A DNA stretch of 64,000 bases. It comes from Pachyseris speciosa. Its lineage: Eukaryota; Cnidaria; Anthozoa; Scleractinia; Pachyseridae. Below are positions 12,090 to 23,081 of the stretch, one piece after another. Under the pieces are notes generated by a model. It ran no database searches. It was not told the DNA's origin and worked only from the letters and a program-made list of their open reading frames with translations. The position numbers and the translations under genes are program-made. The stretch covers positions 1,222,501 through 1,286,500 of the forward strand of contig JAEMWC010000081.1 of the NCBI GenBank assembly GCA_016490735.1, given 5' to 3'. The number at the start of each line of letters is the position of its first letter. The stretch's first letter is position 1.

Positions 12090-12405
12090 CTGGACATTCT
12101 TAAGGTGGGGGTAAACGTGAATTTGTGTGAAATTTTAAGGAGTTTCAAGAAGGGGTTGTAATGGAGTAAAAATGTTTTCAAACACTTCCAGTTAGTTGAC
12201 ACCCCACAAGGGCACTGCAGATTGCTGGGGAACTATTTGGCGTCCGCCTACTAATTTCCAACTTCAAAACCCAATTTTAAACCTTTACTAAATCTTCCAA
12301 ATTTCCTATTTGCCTCAATTTAACTAATCCTTTGAGAAAAATTATCTCTTCCCAAATATACCAGAAAAACCACCAAAAAATTCACAAAATATCCCACAAC
12401 ATAGC
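12090..12405 (-). repeat. Dispersed repeat, copy B (inverted partner of 1000-1310)
   Basis: The reverse complement matches copy A over several hundred bases with scattered differences, for example 'gttagttgacaccccacaag' here. Ends are approximate. Confidence 0.65.
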
Positions 12406-13313
12406 TTTAAAGCGGTGTTCATGTTTACTTCCGCCTTTAAGTTATTGTGCTCCTTTTAAATGCTTAAACTTGAGTGGTTTCCTCTAACCCTCACTGATGT
12501 TAAGCTTATTCCGCAGATCGCATGTCACTGTCAAAGCAGAAAACACTCCAGACGGTGGGAGGGAGGCCAAAAATGACTGATCAAGGGAAAGGGAATAGCC
12601 ATTATAATCTCAAAGACCTCTGCTTGAGTCCTAAATGTTTAGTTATTTAGGACTTTTGCCCCATGCACAAAATCGTCTTCCATTCCTCGTACACAGTTTT
12701 CAAAATCCAGAAACAATCTGCATGCGATTGATTGGTCAATGCAGCAATTAATTCATTTGGATGAAAAAGTTAGAGATTTTTCTGTTTTTGTTAAATATTT
12801 TCACGCCTTCGGTGGTGGACTGTAAAATAATTAAGACACGATTGAGTTGAGTTTGCTTAATGTAGTTTAATAGCCTAACTATGAAACTCTTAATTAACCC
12901 AATAACCCAAAACATTTCATCAATGCTTTTTTCAATCTGCTCACCACCAGTGTACACCAGTGATCACAATTATGATGCCTGAACCTGAACGCTTGATTTG
13001 CGAATTCAGTTACTTTACAAGAATTAGATGGAAGGATAAACTTAAAAGCCATTGGCCCGCCAAGACTTTATTTCTTTTTTTTCTGCAAATGATCGCGAAG
13101 CAAAGTTTTCAGTTTTTTAATACATTCCGGTCAGAAGAAATTTAATTATTGAAATTGTGTTCTCTGGGATATATCGAGTTCAGTTAATCGACAAAACCAA
13201 AATTGTCATTGAACAGAATATTGCCGCGATCCTGCTCTGGGTGCCAGAGGTTATCTTTTTCGTTTGAAGGAGGAAAATTAGGCGGTGAAGATGCGTCAAC
13301 GAGGTGTGAAGTA
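12406..13313. other. Intergenic, nothing recognised
   Basis: AT-rich sequence without a recognisable gene or bounded repeat. Confidence 0.4.
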
Positions 13314-13382
13314 GTCTCCTACGCCGCCGTTCTTTGGGTCGTAGCGTTGCGTGACGACCCAAAGAATGGCTGTGTAGGAGAC
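13314..13382. repeat. Hairpin, ~28-bp arms
   Basis: 'gtctcctacgccgccgttct' at the left is mirrored by 'agaatggctgtgtaggagac' at the right around a short spacer, with 'tttgggtcg' meeting 'cgacccaaa' at the centre. It resembles the other short foldback insertions at 27297-27354 and 28692-28746. Confidence 0.75.
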
Positions 13383-14820
13383 AAGGCGTGAAGCGCCAAA
13401 AGTTCTGGTCACGACGGCTGAGAACCTCGCTTCCATGATTTCAGTTTTTCGCCTCTCTGTTCTCTGTTCGCTTTAACATTTAGTGGGTTAACCGCTCCTT
13501 GCGAAAGAAAAATAAAACCTCGGGCACCCAGGGTACCGTGATCCAGATGGTAACATTTTATATCTTCAATATACCACAAATTTCTATGGTTTATTGGCTG
13601 ATAATCCACGTGGGATGTTGGAAGAACACTCAAAGAATTCCTAAATTAAGAGGCACTTGCGAGTGATTTACGAATTCTTCGAGTATTCTTCGAACATGCC
13701 AAATGTTTTATCATACCTATGAACCATAGAAACTTGTGCTATAACAATTCAGAAGACACGCAAAATTTCCATGAGTTTCCTGGAACAATAAACCATATAT
13801 AGCTGATTGACCAATCAGAGTGCACGCATTGATTTGGTTATTATGTACACAGTTCCGATATTAAGGAATTTTGTCTTTGCATCTGCCACGCATACCTTGA
13901 ATACATTTCCAAGCTTTTGCTCATCTGTTTGCCATCTTGTTTTCACCCTTCAAATCTTTACTGTTTTGTAACTAGTACAACGCAGCTGCTTTCATAATTT
14001 TTTGTTCCTACTGCCGATGGAGGGAGTGAGGGATGGGGGAATGGACAGACAACCGGCTATAGATACCCGGTAAATATATACAAGTGATTAATCACTGATC
14101 ACTTATGCGAAAACTCTTCTACTCAATTTCATTGTTTACTGACTATCCATGGACACTGACAACAGCGCCTAAAGTCCCATCAATTTTGCCCGCCACTTTC
14201 TCGATCCTGGTAAAGACAGATTATGTGACCGCTGAACGATGCATTTCTGCTTCTACTTGATTTGAACTAACACTTCTACTGTCAATTTACTAAGGCAGGC
14301 TGTCAACAAGGAATTCTAATTGGTCAAATTCCCACTGCTCCTGCCAAACCATGATAAATTTTCTATAGTTTGTCAAGTCATGTAGCTGATCATGTTAGGG
14401 TTTTTGGTCTGTGAGTCCCCTCTTATATGGAACACTGAGCTTTGGACACAAACCATTGCGAGAGGGTGAACAGCATTACAGTTCTAGAGCATCAAGTCAC
14501 TATGTTTTAGAGGCCAGTTTATGACATCAGTGTGAGGTCCCTCAACATAAGAGAGGCCTTCCATGTGGTGGTCTGGTGTCGTTCTGTCCCTTGTTATGAC
14601 TCTGTCTGTCGCCTGTTTGGTTAGCGGCAAATATCACTGACGCAGAGAAAGCAAAGAGGAATTAAAAATGAATTGTCCCTGTCACAAACTCACAAACTGA
14701 CACGCTTTTTCTGCCAATTCGGTTGGTTGTCAGTGCTTTGGGAGAAGGCTGTCACCTGTTTTTGCAGCCATGTTGCTTGTTGCTTCTACCCATTGGAAGG
14801 CCTCATTAGAGACACTAATA
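13383..14820. other. Intergenic, nothing recognised
   Basis: No conserved frame, RNA gene or bounded repeat was found. Confidence 0.4.
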
Positions 14821-15087
14821 ATAATTAATAATAATTTAGAACTTATATAGCGTATTTTCCATGTGTATATGATCAAATGCGCTTTACAAGCAGATGAAAT
14901 TGGAATTTGGAAATGTTGGTTTTTGTGGAGAGGGGAAAACCGGAGAACCCGGAGAAAAACCTCTCAGAGCAGAGAAGAGAACCAACAACAAACTCAACCC
15001 ACATATGACGTCGAGTCCGGGAATCGAACCCGGGCCACATTGGTGGGAGGTGAGTGCTCTCACCACTACGCCATCCATGCTCCCCCA
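14821..15087 (-). mobile_element. tRNA-derived SINE, family 2, copy 1
   Basis: On the minus strand the head (about 15085-15008) reads like a tRNA gene: 'tggcgtagtggtgagagc' (box A) and 'gggttcgattcccgg' (box B). A body with 'ccgggttctccggttttccc' follows, then a tail 'gcgctttgatca...tatataagttctaa' in diverged form next to ATT repeats. The plus-strand copy at 57814-58075 is very similar from head to tail. Confidence 0.88.
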
Positions 15088-15487
15088 TTCACTGGAAAAG
15101 TAACCCAGCTTACAGTCAATCTACATTCTGCATGACCACTATTCCCAAGAGTGAAATGAACATTCAATTCCTTCTTTGTTATGTCTGACATTTGATTAGA
15201 ACCTTGAAGATTTTTCTCGATATATTTGTGGAAAAAAAAACAAATAAAAACAAACATCAGCAGAAAAAATATCAAACCACAAGAACAAAATAATAATTGA
15301 TAGTTTCCTGTAATTGATGCTGTAAAGTAAGAAAAATCAAAGCTTTAGTTTGTCGATAAACTAGGGAAATTTCTATGAGAATTCTGAAATGTTCAATTTA
15401 ACAGGCATGTCAATTCAAAACTCTGTTCAATTTTTAAAAAATACTGGTCAAGTGTGATGTAGATTGATTGCAAATGGAAATACTTAT
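15088..15487. other. Intergenic, nothing recognised
   Basis: A-rich sequence with no supported gene. Confidence 0.4.
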
Positions 15488-16081
15488 GTATCAGTCAATT
15501 CCAAAAGTGCCCATCCCCCCTCCACCCCCCGGGCAAACACCCAGGCATTTGACTTTTTTGAAAAATTTTGATCTAATACCCCGCTGTGTTTCCAGTCTTG
15601 GTGGTCAAATGCCCCACTGTCAGGGCCTCAAAAAGGGCAAATCAAGTGTAAATCCATAACAAATCACTTGTTGCATGAAGCATTTTGGCACGTTCCCTGC
15701 TCATAATGAATATTTTATTCTAAAATTGCTTACCTTTTTCAAACCAAATCCGAAAAATTGCGCACCAAAACTCTTTTGTGATCTCTTTTGTCGGCACTCC
15801 AAACTTTGAATAAAGGCATATCAACTGTATATTTAGTAAACAATGCAAAACCTATGTGGAATCTTGAAGTGAAGGGAGCGAAGCCTCCTGTGGTGAATGA
15901 ATGAATGTTTGCATGCGAAAGACGCGCGAAACCTTCGTGAAACCCTTTAGCTGGCGACCGCTGACCGCTGTTTAGCCGAAAGTCAAATGTACCACCTTGT
16001 GGGACAAATTTCAGATCAAATAGGGGGTACCTGGGGTATGCCGGGGTTGGGGGGACGGGCACTTTTGGAATTGACTGATAC
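15488..16081. mobile_element. ~594-bp DNA element with ~35-bp inverted ends
   Basis: The left end 'gtatcagtcaattccaaaag' followed by 'tgcccatcccccc' is the inverse of the right end 'gggggacgggca' followed by 'cttttggaattgactgatac'. The interior has no transposase. The element finishes 67 bp downstream of the stop codon of transporter copy 2, so it probably sits in or beside that gene's 3' untranslated region. No target duplication was identified. Confidence 0.8.
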
Positions 16082-16147
16082 AGTACTGGAAAGATGGTGC
16101 TTACTGAAATAATCACATGCTTTCATGCTCACATGAGATAAACCATG

Positions 16148-17638
16148 TCACTTGAATGTACGGAATGAATCTACAAGAGCTTTCCCTGAATAAACAAAAC
16201 CAAGCCCTCCAGCAAGAACTCCAAAGAAAATAAGAAGAATCTCGCCTGTAATGTGATACCAACGGAGATAATTCCAGCGCAGCTTGAGGTGAGCTATACA
16301 TGGAAATCCAAATGAGAGACATGTCCCAGTAAAGCTGCCAACAAATCCCATGAGCAGACCGAAATGTGGCACGACCAGGGCAATGAACAGTGCAAAGGTT
16401 ACAAGTAACGTTCTAGTTAACAGCAGCCAGTACCAGTGATACTTTGTTCCTTTTGCCAAATGAGGAAAGTATGGGCCAATGTTGTTGTCAAACGTTTCCA
16501 CTACGACAAATAATGGGAGAGGGAAGGAGAAAAACACATTCATTGCTACCAATGCTGTCGCTGCTGTGTTAAAACCTACATTTTCTGCCAGGTTTACTGT
16601 GAACACTTGATCGGTGAGCAGGCCAAAGGTAAGCACGGCAAAAATGCCAAACAATGTTTTCACAAGCGCTGAGACGAGAAAGGAAACATGCATCATTTTG
16701 TTAAAGTTCCTGGGTTCTCTCATACTGCCTTCAATGCCTGGAAAAACTGCATGAGCGCAGTAACTAAATGTTACTATACCAAAGCCAACAGGAAATGTAG
16801 TGATGTTAAATGAAGGGATATGGTCCCATGTCCACTGGTCGTGCCGTACAATGCAATATGCCACCATGACTACAAGTGCAGACGTGAGGGAAAACACAGC
16901 CAGCATGCTCATCCAGGCAATTAGGGACAATCTTTTGATGAAGACACTTGGGAGAACAGCCACAGAACATATGACAGCCCATTCGTTTAGACTGAGGGGT
17001 ACATACTTGTTCGTGATCTGAGAAAACATGGTGGTTAGAAGGATCAGATAGAGTACTGCAGCTGAGTAGAGTTCTATTGTCTGGACAATGATAACCACTT
17101 TGCTGCCAACTCCTGGCCAGACGGCATCACCCACATCGGGGTACGACTCACGCACTCGTTTTCTCAACTTGCTGCGAGGGGAGACTTCATACAAGCAATC
17201 AACGAGCAATATGCCAGTGACGTCACAGAACATAGCCACGATGAAGATGCAGATCACCGCAGCCACCCCTCCCTCCCTGACAGCGTATGGGACACCAAGA
17301 ATCCCCATTCCTTGTATCAGATTTGTCACGTTCCAGCCAGCCAAGACAGCGGAGGCTTGTCGATCGTGGCATTCCTTCTCCACTAGCGACACAGTTAAAT
17401 GAGACACTGTGAACGAACGGAAACGTTTAAAATTCGTATTCCATGCTGAAGGCGGCGATACGGGGTCATCGGTGTCGGGAGTCCGGATCAGGGGGGAAGT
17501 TTCCGTGGACTGCGATTGTTTTTTCGTGTCCACTATACGCAGTTCGTAGCTTCCTTCTTTCGTTGCTTCATTGTCGCTGTTTCTCGGCGACATGGAGTTG
17601 GACGCGGTATTAAATTCAACCTTTCCTTCGTTCGCCAT
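16148..17638 (-). CDS. SLC32 (VIAAT)-like vesicular amino acid transporter, copy 2
   Basis: Intronless, 496 residues from the ATG at 17638-17636. The frame stays open 16 codons further upstream, but the shorter start begins MANEGKVEF and gives an N-terminal tail like those of the sister genes. The tail (about 1-95) is polar with ETSPLI at 46-51, an acidic dileucine-type sorting signal. The permease core follows with WNVTNLIQGMGILGVPYA at 102-119, the segment that in this family binds substrate, then 'SYCAHAVFPGIEGSMREP' and 'VPHFGLLMGFVGSFTGTC'. About ten hydrophobic segments are visible. Expected role: proton-coupled amino acid movement across a vesicle or endolysosomal membrane; the substrate is unknown. 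It is divergent to copy 3, with about 750 bp between starts. Family confident, substrate not. Confidence 0.93.
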   Translation of the reverse strand: MANEGKVEFNTASNSMSPRNSDNEATKEGSYELRIVDTKKQSQSTETSPLIRTPDTDDPVSPPSAWNTNFKRFRSFTVSHLTVSLVEKECHDRQASAVLAGWNVTNLIQGMGILGVPYAVREGGVAAVICIFIVAMFCDVTGILLVDCLYEVSPRSKLRKRVRESYPDVGDAVWPGVGSKVVIIVQTIELYSAAVLYLILLTTMFSQITNKYVPLSLNEWAVICSVAVLPSVFIKRLSLIAWMSMLAVFSLTSALVVMVAYCIVRHDQWTWDHIPSFNITTFPVGFGIVTFSYCAHAVFPGIEGSMREPRNFNKMMHVSFLVSALVKTLFGIFAVLTFGLLTDQVFTVNLAENVGFNTAATALVAMNVFFSFPLPLFVVVETFDNNIGPYFPHLAKGTKYHWYWLLLTRTLLVTFALFIALVVPHFGLLMGFVGSFTGTCLSFGFPCIAHLKLRWNYLRWYHITGEILLIFFGVLAGGLGFVYSGKALVDSFRTFK

Positions 17639-18386
17639 CGAGTATGCCTGACAAATTGCGCAAAACACTAACAGGAAACAAAGCACAGTTAAACAGTTCG
17701 ATAACTCAACGGGAATCCTGATTGTTTAGACGTAGCTTATCTCCCCAAACTACAACACCGACGGCCAATAAAATTGAATTGTTGCGTAAATCACAGCGGA
17801 TGTTCACGTTTTTTTCTCCGGATGTTCGTCTACAGCTGTCACGTTCCTGTCACACTATTGGCTTCTATGTTTATGATTGGTTCAATTTGCCAGAGATCCC
17901 GCGTTTGACTGCCTAAAAAGGCTTGTGAAGAAACACGCAGGTGTAGTGAATATCAAAACGTGCAAATAAACTCTTGCACTGACCGGGCGACCCCTGGGAG
18001 CTAAAAAGGGTATGTTTTGACAAACTTTACAAACTGTGATGACAAATACTCGATGACACAGTCATTGCGAAAGTGCATACCTTTAGTTTCAAGCTTCTGT
18101 TTATATTTAATTGCTCAACGGGACAAGACTTATTACGGTCTTGTGAAGGCCAGAACTGAAACATCAATTTTATTGGTTGAAGTGATAGTCCCGTAAAAGA
18201 AAAACAAAAGATTAGGTAACATGTGATTGCGCGCAACACAAACTCTTGTCATAGTGTTGGGACTTGCAAGTACAGAGAGCAAGGGTAGGTTGGAAACTGT
18301 TTCAACCCGCCACAAACTTGTTTAAAGAGGACGCAGTCGCCTGCTTAAAGGAGTTCGATCGAGGGAATTTGGAAGAGAGTTGCAGA
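17639..18386. promoter_or_regulatory. Divergent spacer between transporter copies 2 and 3
   Basis: Start codons at 17638 (minus) and 18387 (plus) face away from each other, so both promoters should lie in these ~750 bp. I see no unmistakable TATA box or other named element. The role is inferred from gene arrangement only. Confidence 0.5.
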
Positions 18387-19841
18387 ATGGACAGTGGTGC
18401 AGCAGCCTCGGCGCTATCGTCAATTAGGTCTCCTGGGCAAGATTGCGAAGCGATCACATTACAGAAACCTTCTTTGCAGACCGTGGATGAAGATTCGCCT
18501 CTGCTGTTTTCTGCAGATAACGAGAACACCTCCACTTTGAAGAAGTCAGGGTTCGCAGAGAGCATGCGAAAGCTCCGCGACGCTACAATGACCGTTTCAA
18601 TATTGGAAAAGCCATCCAATGATCGCCGCGCGTCCGCTTGGCTTGCCGGCTGGAACGTAACGAATCTCATTCAGGGAACCGGTATCCTTGGAGTGCCCTA
18701 CGCAGTCATGATGGGTGGCTGGGCCGCTGCCGCTGTCATCGTTATAGTGGCGGCAATATGCTGCTACACCGGCAAACTCTTGGTTGAGTGTCTCTACGTG
18801 GAGTCCAGGCGCACCGGTCAGATTAAACGCGCGTACATAAACTACCCTGAGGTCGGAGAAGCCGCGTGGCCTGGATGGGGAAACAAAATTGTCAGCGTGG
18901 TTCAGGTGTGTGAGATGTACGGCGGTGTAATCATGTACATCGTGCTCCTCGCCACGGTATTCAGCGATATTTTGAACCAGTTGACGCCTCTGGATATCTA
19001 CCAGTGGGCAGTCGTCTGCGCGTACGTTGCGTTACCTGGCATCTTCATCACGCGCGTCTCGGTAATCGCGTGGATCAGCATGATATCTGTATTCGCCCTG
19101 CTGTCTAGTATCTTGACAATCATCGTCTACTGCATCACTGAGTGCCGTGACATGGCTATTTCGAATATCCCTCCCTTCGACCTCCAGAAGTTTCCCATTG
19201 GATTTGGTGTTATTGTGTTCAGCTACTGTGCTCACGCTGTGTTTCCTGGCGTTGAAGGGAGCATGCGGGAACCAAAGCAGTTTCCTATGATGATGAACAG
19301 TGCATTTAGCCTGGCTGCAGTTGTCAAGGTTCTTCTTGGCTTGTTGGCTGTTCTCAGGTTTGGCAACGCAACTGAACAGGTGATCACAGTCAACATGAAG
19401 ATCAGCCCAATCTTCAACATTGTTGCCACGTCCCTGGTTGTTACCAACGTATTCCTGGCCTTTCCCTTGTGCATGTTTGTTGTGCTGGAAACCTGGGATG
19501 CTAAGTTTCTACGATATTTTCCACATCTCAGTGAGGAAGGCAATTGCCACTGGTTCTGGATCCTGTTGACCAGGGTTATGCTTCTCACCTTTGCACTGTT
19601 CCTGGCAGTTATTGTGCCGCACTTCGGTTTGTTGATGGGTTTTGTTGGAAGCTTCACCGGCACTTGTCTTTCTTTTGTCTTCCCCTGTGTGTTTCACTTG
19701 ACCTTAAAGTGGAATAAAACTCCCTGGTACAGTGTCTTACTCAAGATTGTCGTGATACTATTTGGTTTGTTGTGTGGTTCCTGTGGTTTGTTTTTCTCAG
19801 CAAGGGAGCTTGCCAGAGCATTCTCTTTTCAGAATGAGTAG
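18387..19841 (+). CDS. SLC32 (VIAAT)-like vesicular amino acid transporter, copy 3
   Basis: Intronless, 484 residues from the ATG at 18387. The frame extends 41 codons upstream without another in-frame ATG, and MDSGAAAS fits sister-gene lengths. The N-terminal tail has EDSPLL at 35-40 (acidic dileucine). A conserved lead-in 'ATMTVSILEKPSNDRRAS' precedes WNVTNLIQGTGILGVPYA at 89-106. Later family marks are 'SYCAHAVFPGVEGSMREP' and 'VPHFGLLMGFVGSFTGTC'. The core has about ten membrane segments. Copies 3, 4 and 5 share the lead-in and the RTGQ-K/R loop, so they are closer to each other than to 1 and 2. A polyadenylation signal AATAAA lies at 20135-20140. Substrate unknown; likely a vesicular neutral amino acid or amino acid-like transmitter. 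Confidence 0.94.
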   Translation: MDSGAAASALSSIRSPGQDCEAITLQKPSLQTVDEDSPLLFSADNENTSTLKKSGFAESMRKLRDATMTVSILEKPSNDRRASAWLAGWNVTNLIQGTGILGVPYAVMMGGWAAAAVIVIVAAICCYTGKLLVECLYVESRRTGQIKRAYINYPEVGEAAWPGWGNKIVSVVQVCEMYGGVIMYIVLLATVFSDILNQLTPLDIYQWAVVCAYVALPGIFITRVSVIAWISMISVFALLSSILTIIVYCITECRDMAISNIPPFDLQKFPIGFGVIVFSYCAHAVFPGVEGSMREPKQFPMMMNSAFSLAAVVKVLLGLLAVLRFGNATEQVITVNMKISPIFNIVATSLVVTNVFLAFPLCMFVVLETWDAKFLRYFPHLSEEGNCHWFWILLTRVMLLTFALFLAVIVPHFGLLMGFVGSFTGTCLSFVFPCVFHLTLKWNKTPWYSVLLKIVVILFGLLCGSCGLFFSARELARAFSFQNE

Positions 19842-20562
19842 AAAAGAACTGGGGAACTGCACCTTCAGAGCATTGTAAATGTTGAGTTTGAATTAGAGGG
19901 ATTTCTGAGACATTGCTTGATTACAGGATCAAAATATACTTATCAGTAAGTTAAGCGGATGTTGAAGAAGAAGGCATTTATTGAAAAGAAAGTCTGAATT
20001 CCATCATAAGTATTAATAATATTTATCATGGCAATGATAATAATAACCACAGAAAACCACAGCTATTTTGCCAGTCACATTGTACGAGGAAAAAGTAAAA
20101 GTACAGTTGCACAAATATACTCAGCTTCTTATAGAATAAAGTAATGATGTACAGTTTTCTTGTTATAGAAGACCCTGGTGTTTGATTTTTTAGCAATCAA
20201 GGAGTTAAAATAAACAAGATCATGTAGTTTGTCTTGGATTTTGAAAGTGATTTGACGCTTAGCAGTTGATTTTAAGCAGTTTTTGCAGTTGGGTGAATGT
20301 TTCTTTTAAACTGACTGGTTTGTTTAAAAGAAATTCCCCCAAAGCAGCTAGACTTATTCTATTCTTGCTAAGTCTTTGGCAAGGATCAGTGAATAAATCT
20401 TCAATTTCTCCAAAAAATGTCAATCCAAAACCATGGGCATCCCACCCCCACCAAAAAAGAAACCAACTTGCTGATGATTATTTGAGCTGTAGTAGGAGTC
20501 CTGTGGTGTTTGTGTTGTTCAATTTTATCCTTGGTTTATTCTTTTCTCCCTATGTTTTGGGG
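19842..20562. other. 3' flank of transporter copy 3
   Basis: Holds the AATAAA at 20135-20140, the likely 3' end signal for copy 3. Nothing else was recognised. Confidence 0.5.
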
Positions 20563-20667
20563 CATGGTAATGTATGGTAATGTATGGTAATGCATGGTAA
20601 TGTATGGTAATACATGGTAATTCATGGTAATGTATGGTAATTCATGGTAATGTGTGGTAATGCATGA
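20563..20667 (+). repeat. Tandem repeat, unit 'atggtaatgt' (10 bp)
   Basis: About ten consecutive units of the form 'atggtaat[gta][tc]' occur with small variations. The regular 10-bp spacing marks a minisatellite. No spacer structure that would suggest a CRISPR. Confidence 0.9.
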
Positions 20668-21883
20668 TAGTTTAAAACAAAGGGAGAAAAAATTAAACCA
20701 AGAATAAATTTGAAACAACATACGCACTTAGAGTACTAGGAAAACAGAAAAAGAGCTTGCTAGAACACTAGTTATGGCATGTGACACACTTAAATGTGCA
20801 AATTCATTTGAGTATCTAGTTGTATTATGCACTAACAGTGGACAGTGGAAAAGTACAATTGCCTTAACGCAATTAACAATCAAGTGTAATGTTATCTGTA
20901 ATTATATGTATTTTATACTGTAATTACTGTAATATTAAATTAATGTAAATACAGGATCCTATTTAAACCAGCCTTTGCTGAACTAGGAACATCCTGTTAA
21001 AATATTTGTTCAAATAAATAAATAAAACAATTGCAAAACTGTCATGACTCCCCCCAAATGTTCATAGAAGTTTTTGAGTTTTTCGCTGTACCACTCTAAT
21101 TTTTTTTTAGTTTTAGCAGAAGTGTATTATACACTTCTTCTGGTTTTAGGTCTTGTAACATTTTTTTTAAAATTCAAATTCAAACTAACTTGTGAGTTTC
21201 GAGACTTGATACAAATATTCAACATGCTTTTGTTCCCTTGTTATCTGGGATACAGGTATTATCTCGGGTGCCTGCAAAATTTTGAAAGAACGGAAGATAT
21301 TAACAGCCAGGGTATTGAAAAACGTCCCTAGAAATAATTCTGCACCAAACCTTTTAAGTCTGTTAAATAAAATATAAATGGATAGCGAAAAGATTTCTGT
21401 AATTCCAAGGCCCTGATGAGAGATTGTTGTGGTTATGGGTTAATCTGAAGGAAAAGGAGGGTGGAGGCAGAGGCCAGGCTCCCCTTTCTGTCAAAGAAAA
21501 TAAGGCTTTAGGGAGAAATATTTTGAATTTGAAACTTTATTTAGTAATTTGCTCCCAGTCATTGTTACTCTGGGCAGCCACATAACGCGAATTTTGGATA
21601 CGCCAAAGCAACGGACATCTTTTTTGACTGAACGTACCGTGACAATGGCTGGGGAGTGTTGTGTGACAACCCAGGAACGTATGTTTTGTGGAAGGACGCA
21701 TCTTGTTGAAAGAACGACACTAACTTTCTCTGACTGACTGTTACAATAATCGCGAAACAAAGGAAACGATTGGGCTTTTTTACCATATGATATATTTACT
21801 ATTAAAGCGCCTTACGACACTTTGGTAAACAAAGCAAAAAGTGTACGTTCTCTGCTCCTGATTGGCTAACTTTCAAGACTCTC
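20668..21883. other. Intergenic, nothing recognised
   Basis: A minus-strand open frame of about 89 codons near 21491-21760 has no recognisable motif, and other frames overlap it. I do not call it a gene. Confidence 0.4.
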
Positions 21884-21891
21884 TCCTATGG

Positions 21892-23081
21892 GGGGTGTCT
21901 GGAAAACTCAGACCTAGAAAACTCAGACCTCAGACCTCAGACCTAGAAAACTCAGACCCCCCAATCTGGAAAACTCAGACCCCCTCATAACTATACAAAT
22001 TTTCAAAGTCAAATAAACGTAGACAAAATGAATTATCCCCGTTCAGTGCGCTGAAATGTTACACCCTCTATTTATCGCAGATAACAAACACTTCACCTTT
22101 GTCGTCTCATGTTATTATACTAATCGGCTCCGGAGCACGAGACCTAGAAAACTCAGACCCCCCAAACTGGAAAACTCAGACCCCCTCATAACTATATAAA
22201 TTTTCAAAGTCAAATAACAGTGGGCAAAATGAATTATCGCCGTTCATGAGGGGGTCTGAGTTTTCCAGATTGGGGGGGTCTGAGTTTTCTAGGTCTTGTG
22301 CTCCGGAGCCGATTATAATAACATGAGACGACAAAGGTGAAATGTTTGTTATCTGCGATAAATAGAGCGTGTAACATTTCAGCGCACTGAACGGCGATAA
22401 TTCATTTTGCCCACGTTTATTTGACTTTGAAAATTTGTATAGTTTTGAGGGGGTCTGAGTTTTCCAGTTTGGGGGGGTCCGAGTTTTCTAGGTCTTGTGC
22501 TCCGGAGCCGATTATAATAACATGAGACGACAAAGGTGAAATGTTTGTTATCTGCGATAAATAGAGGGTGTAACATTTCAGCGCACTGAACGGCGATAAT
22601 TCATTTTGCCCACGTTTATTTGACTTTGAAAATTTGTATAGTTTTGAGGGGGTCTGAGTTTTCCAGATTGGGGGGGGTCTGAGTTTTCTAGGTCTGAGGT
22701 CTGGGGTGCTTACCATTTGTCAGAAGAATCCGGAAATTTCGGTTTGAAGTCAAATGGTAAGGTAATTTTCCGGAAAATCTTTTCGGAAATTGTGGACAAC
22801 CTCCAGAGGTAGTCCTCTTTTCCTGTTCGGAACGGAATTTCGGAAAATTGCTTACCATTTGTGCGAATCGTTCCGTTTCCAGGTCCTTTTGCGCCAGAAC
22901 GAGTGAGTGCACATGACGGAATGCTTCGCAGTAAATGGTAAGCGCCATTCTCATCCCGTTGGTCGGTAAATTCGGAAAATCGCTTACCATTATTCAACGG
23001 TCATTCCATCCGGATTTTTCCGACAAATGGTAAGCACCCCTGAGGTCTGAGTTTTCTAGGTCTGAGTTTTCCAGACACCCC
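21892..23081. mobile_element. hAT-like composite element with 8-bp target duplication
   Basis: The ends are 'ggggtgtctggaaaactcag' and its inverse finishing 'ccagacacccc'. They are flanked by an exact 8-bp repeat TCCTATGG at 21884-21891 and 23082-23089. The interior is made of repeated blocks: 'ctgagttttc' phrases and a unit of about 200 bp seen at roughly 22250, 22449 and 22650, with a reversed copy on the left. The unit contains 'ataacatgagacgacaaagg'. A second element (22703-23040) has inserted near the right end. Eight-base duplications suit the hAT superfamily. No transposase frame. Confidence 0.88.
22703..23040. mobile_element. Nested hAT-like MITE with 8-bp target duplication
   Basis: The 338-bp element has inverted ends 'ggggtgcttaccatttgtc' and 'gacaaatggtaagcacccc', flanked by an exact 8-bp duplication TGAGGTCT at 22695-22702 and 23041-23048. 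The duplicated target is part of the host element's own end repeat, so this is the younger insertion. Internal 'ggtaag'/'cttacc' phrases recur near 22750, 22850, 22935 and 22985. No coding capacity. Confidence 0.93.

Noticed and set aside
18264..18386. Upstream extension of transporter copy 3
   Set aside because: Opens with TTG and contains no ATG; length and style of the sister genes favour the ATG at 18387.
18302..19663. Antisense frames inside transporter copies 3-5 (for example 19232-19663 and 31641-32105, minus)
   Set aside because: Shadows of a conserved coding strand; no independent family motif.
20563..20667. CRISPR-like array
   Set aside because: Repeats are 10 bp with no spacers, in animal DNA; a plain minisatellite.
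21491..21786. Overlapping 60-90-codon frames on both strands
   Set aside because: No motif, no codon pattern unlike background, and three frames compete over the same bases.
22417..22997. Minus-strand frames of 80-100 codons in 22379-22997
   Set aside because: They are translations of the repeat units of the hAT-like elements.
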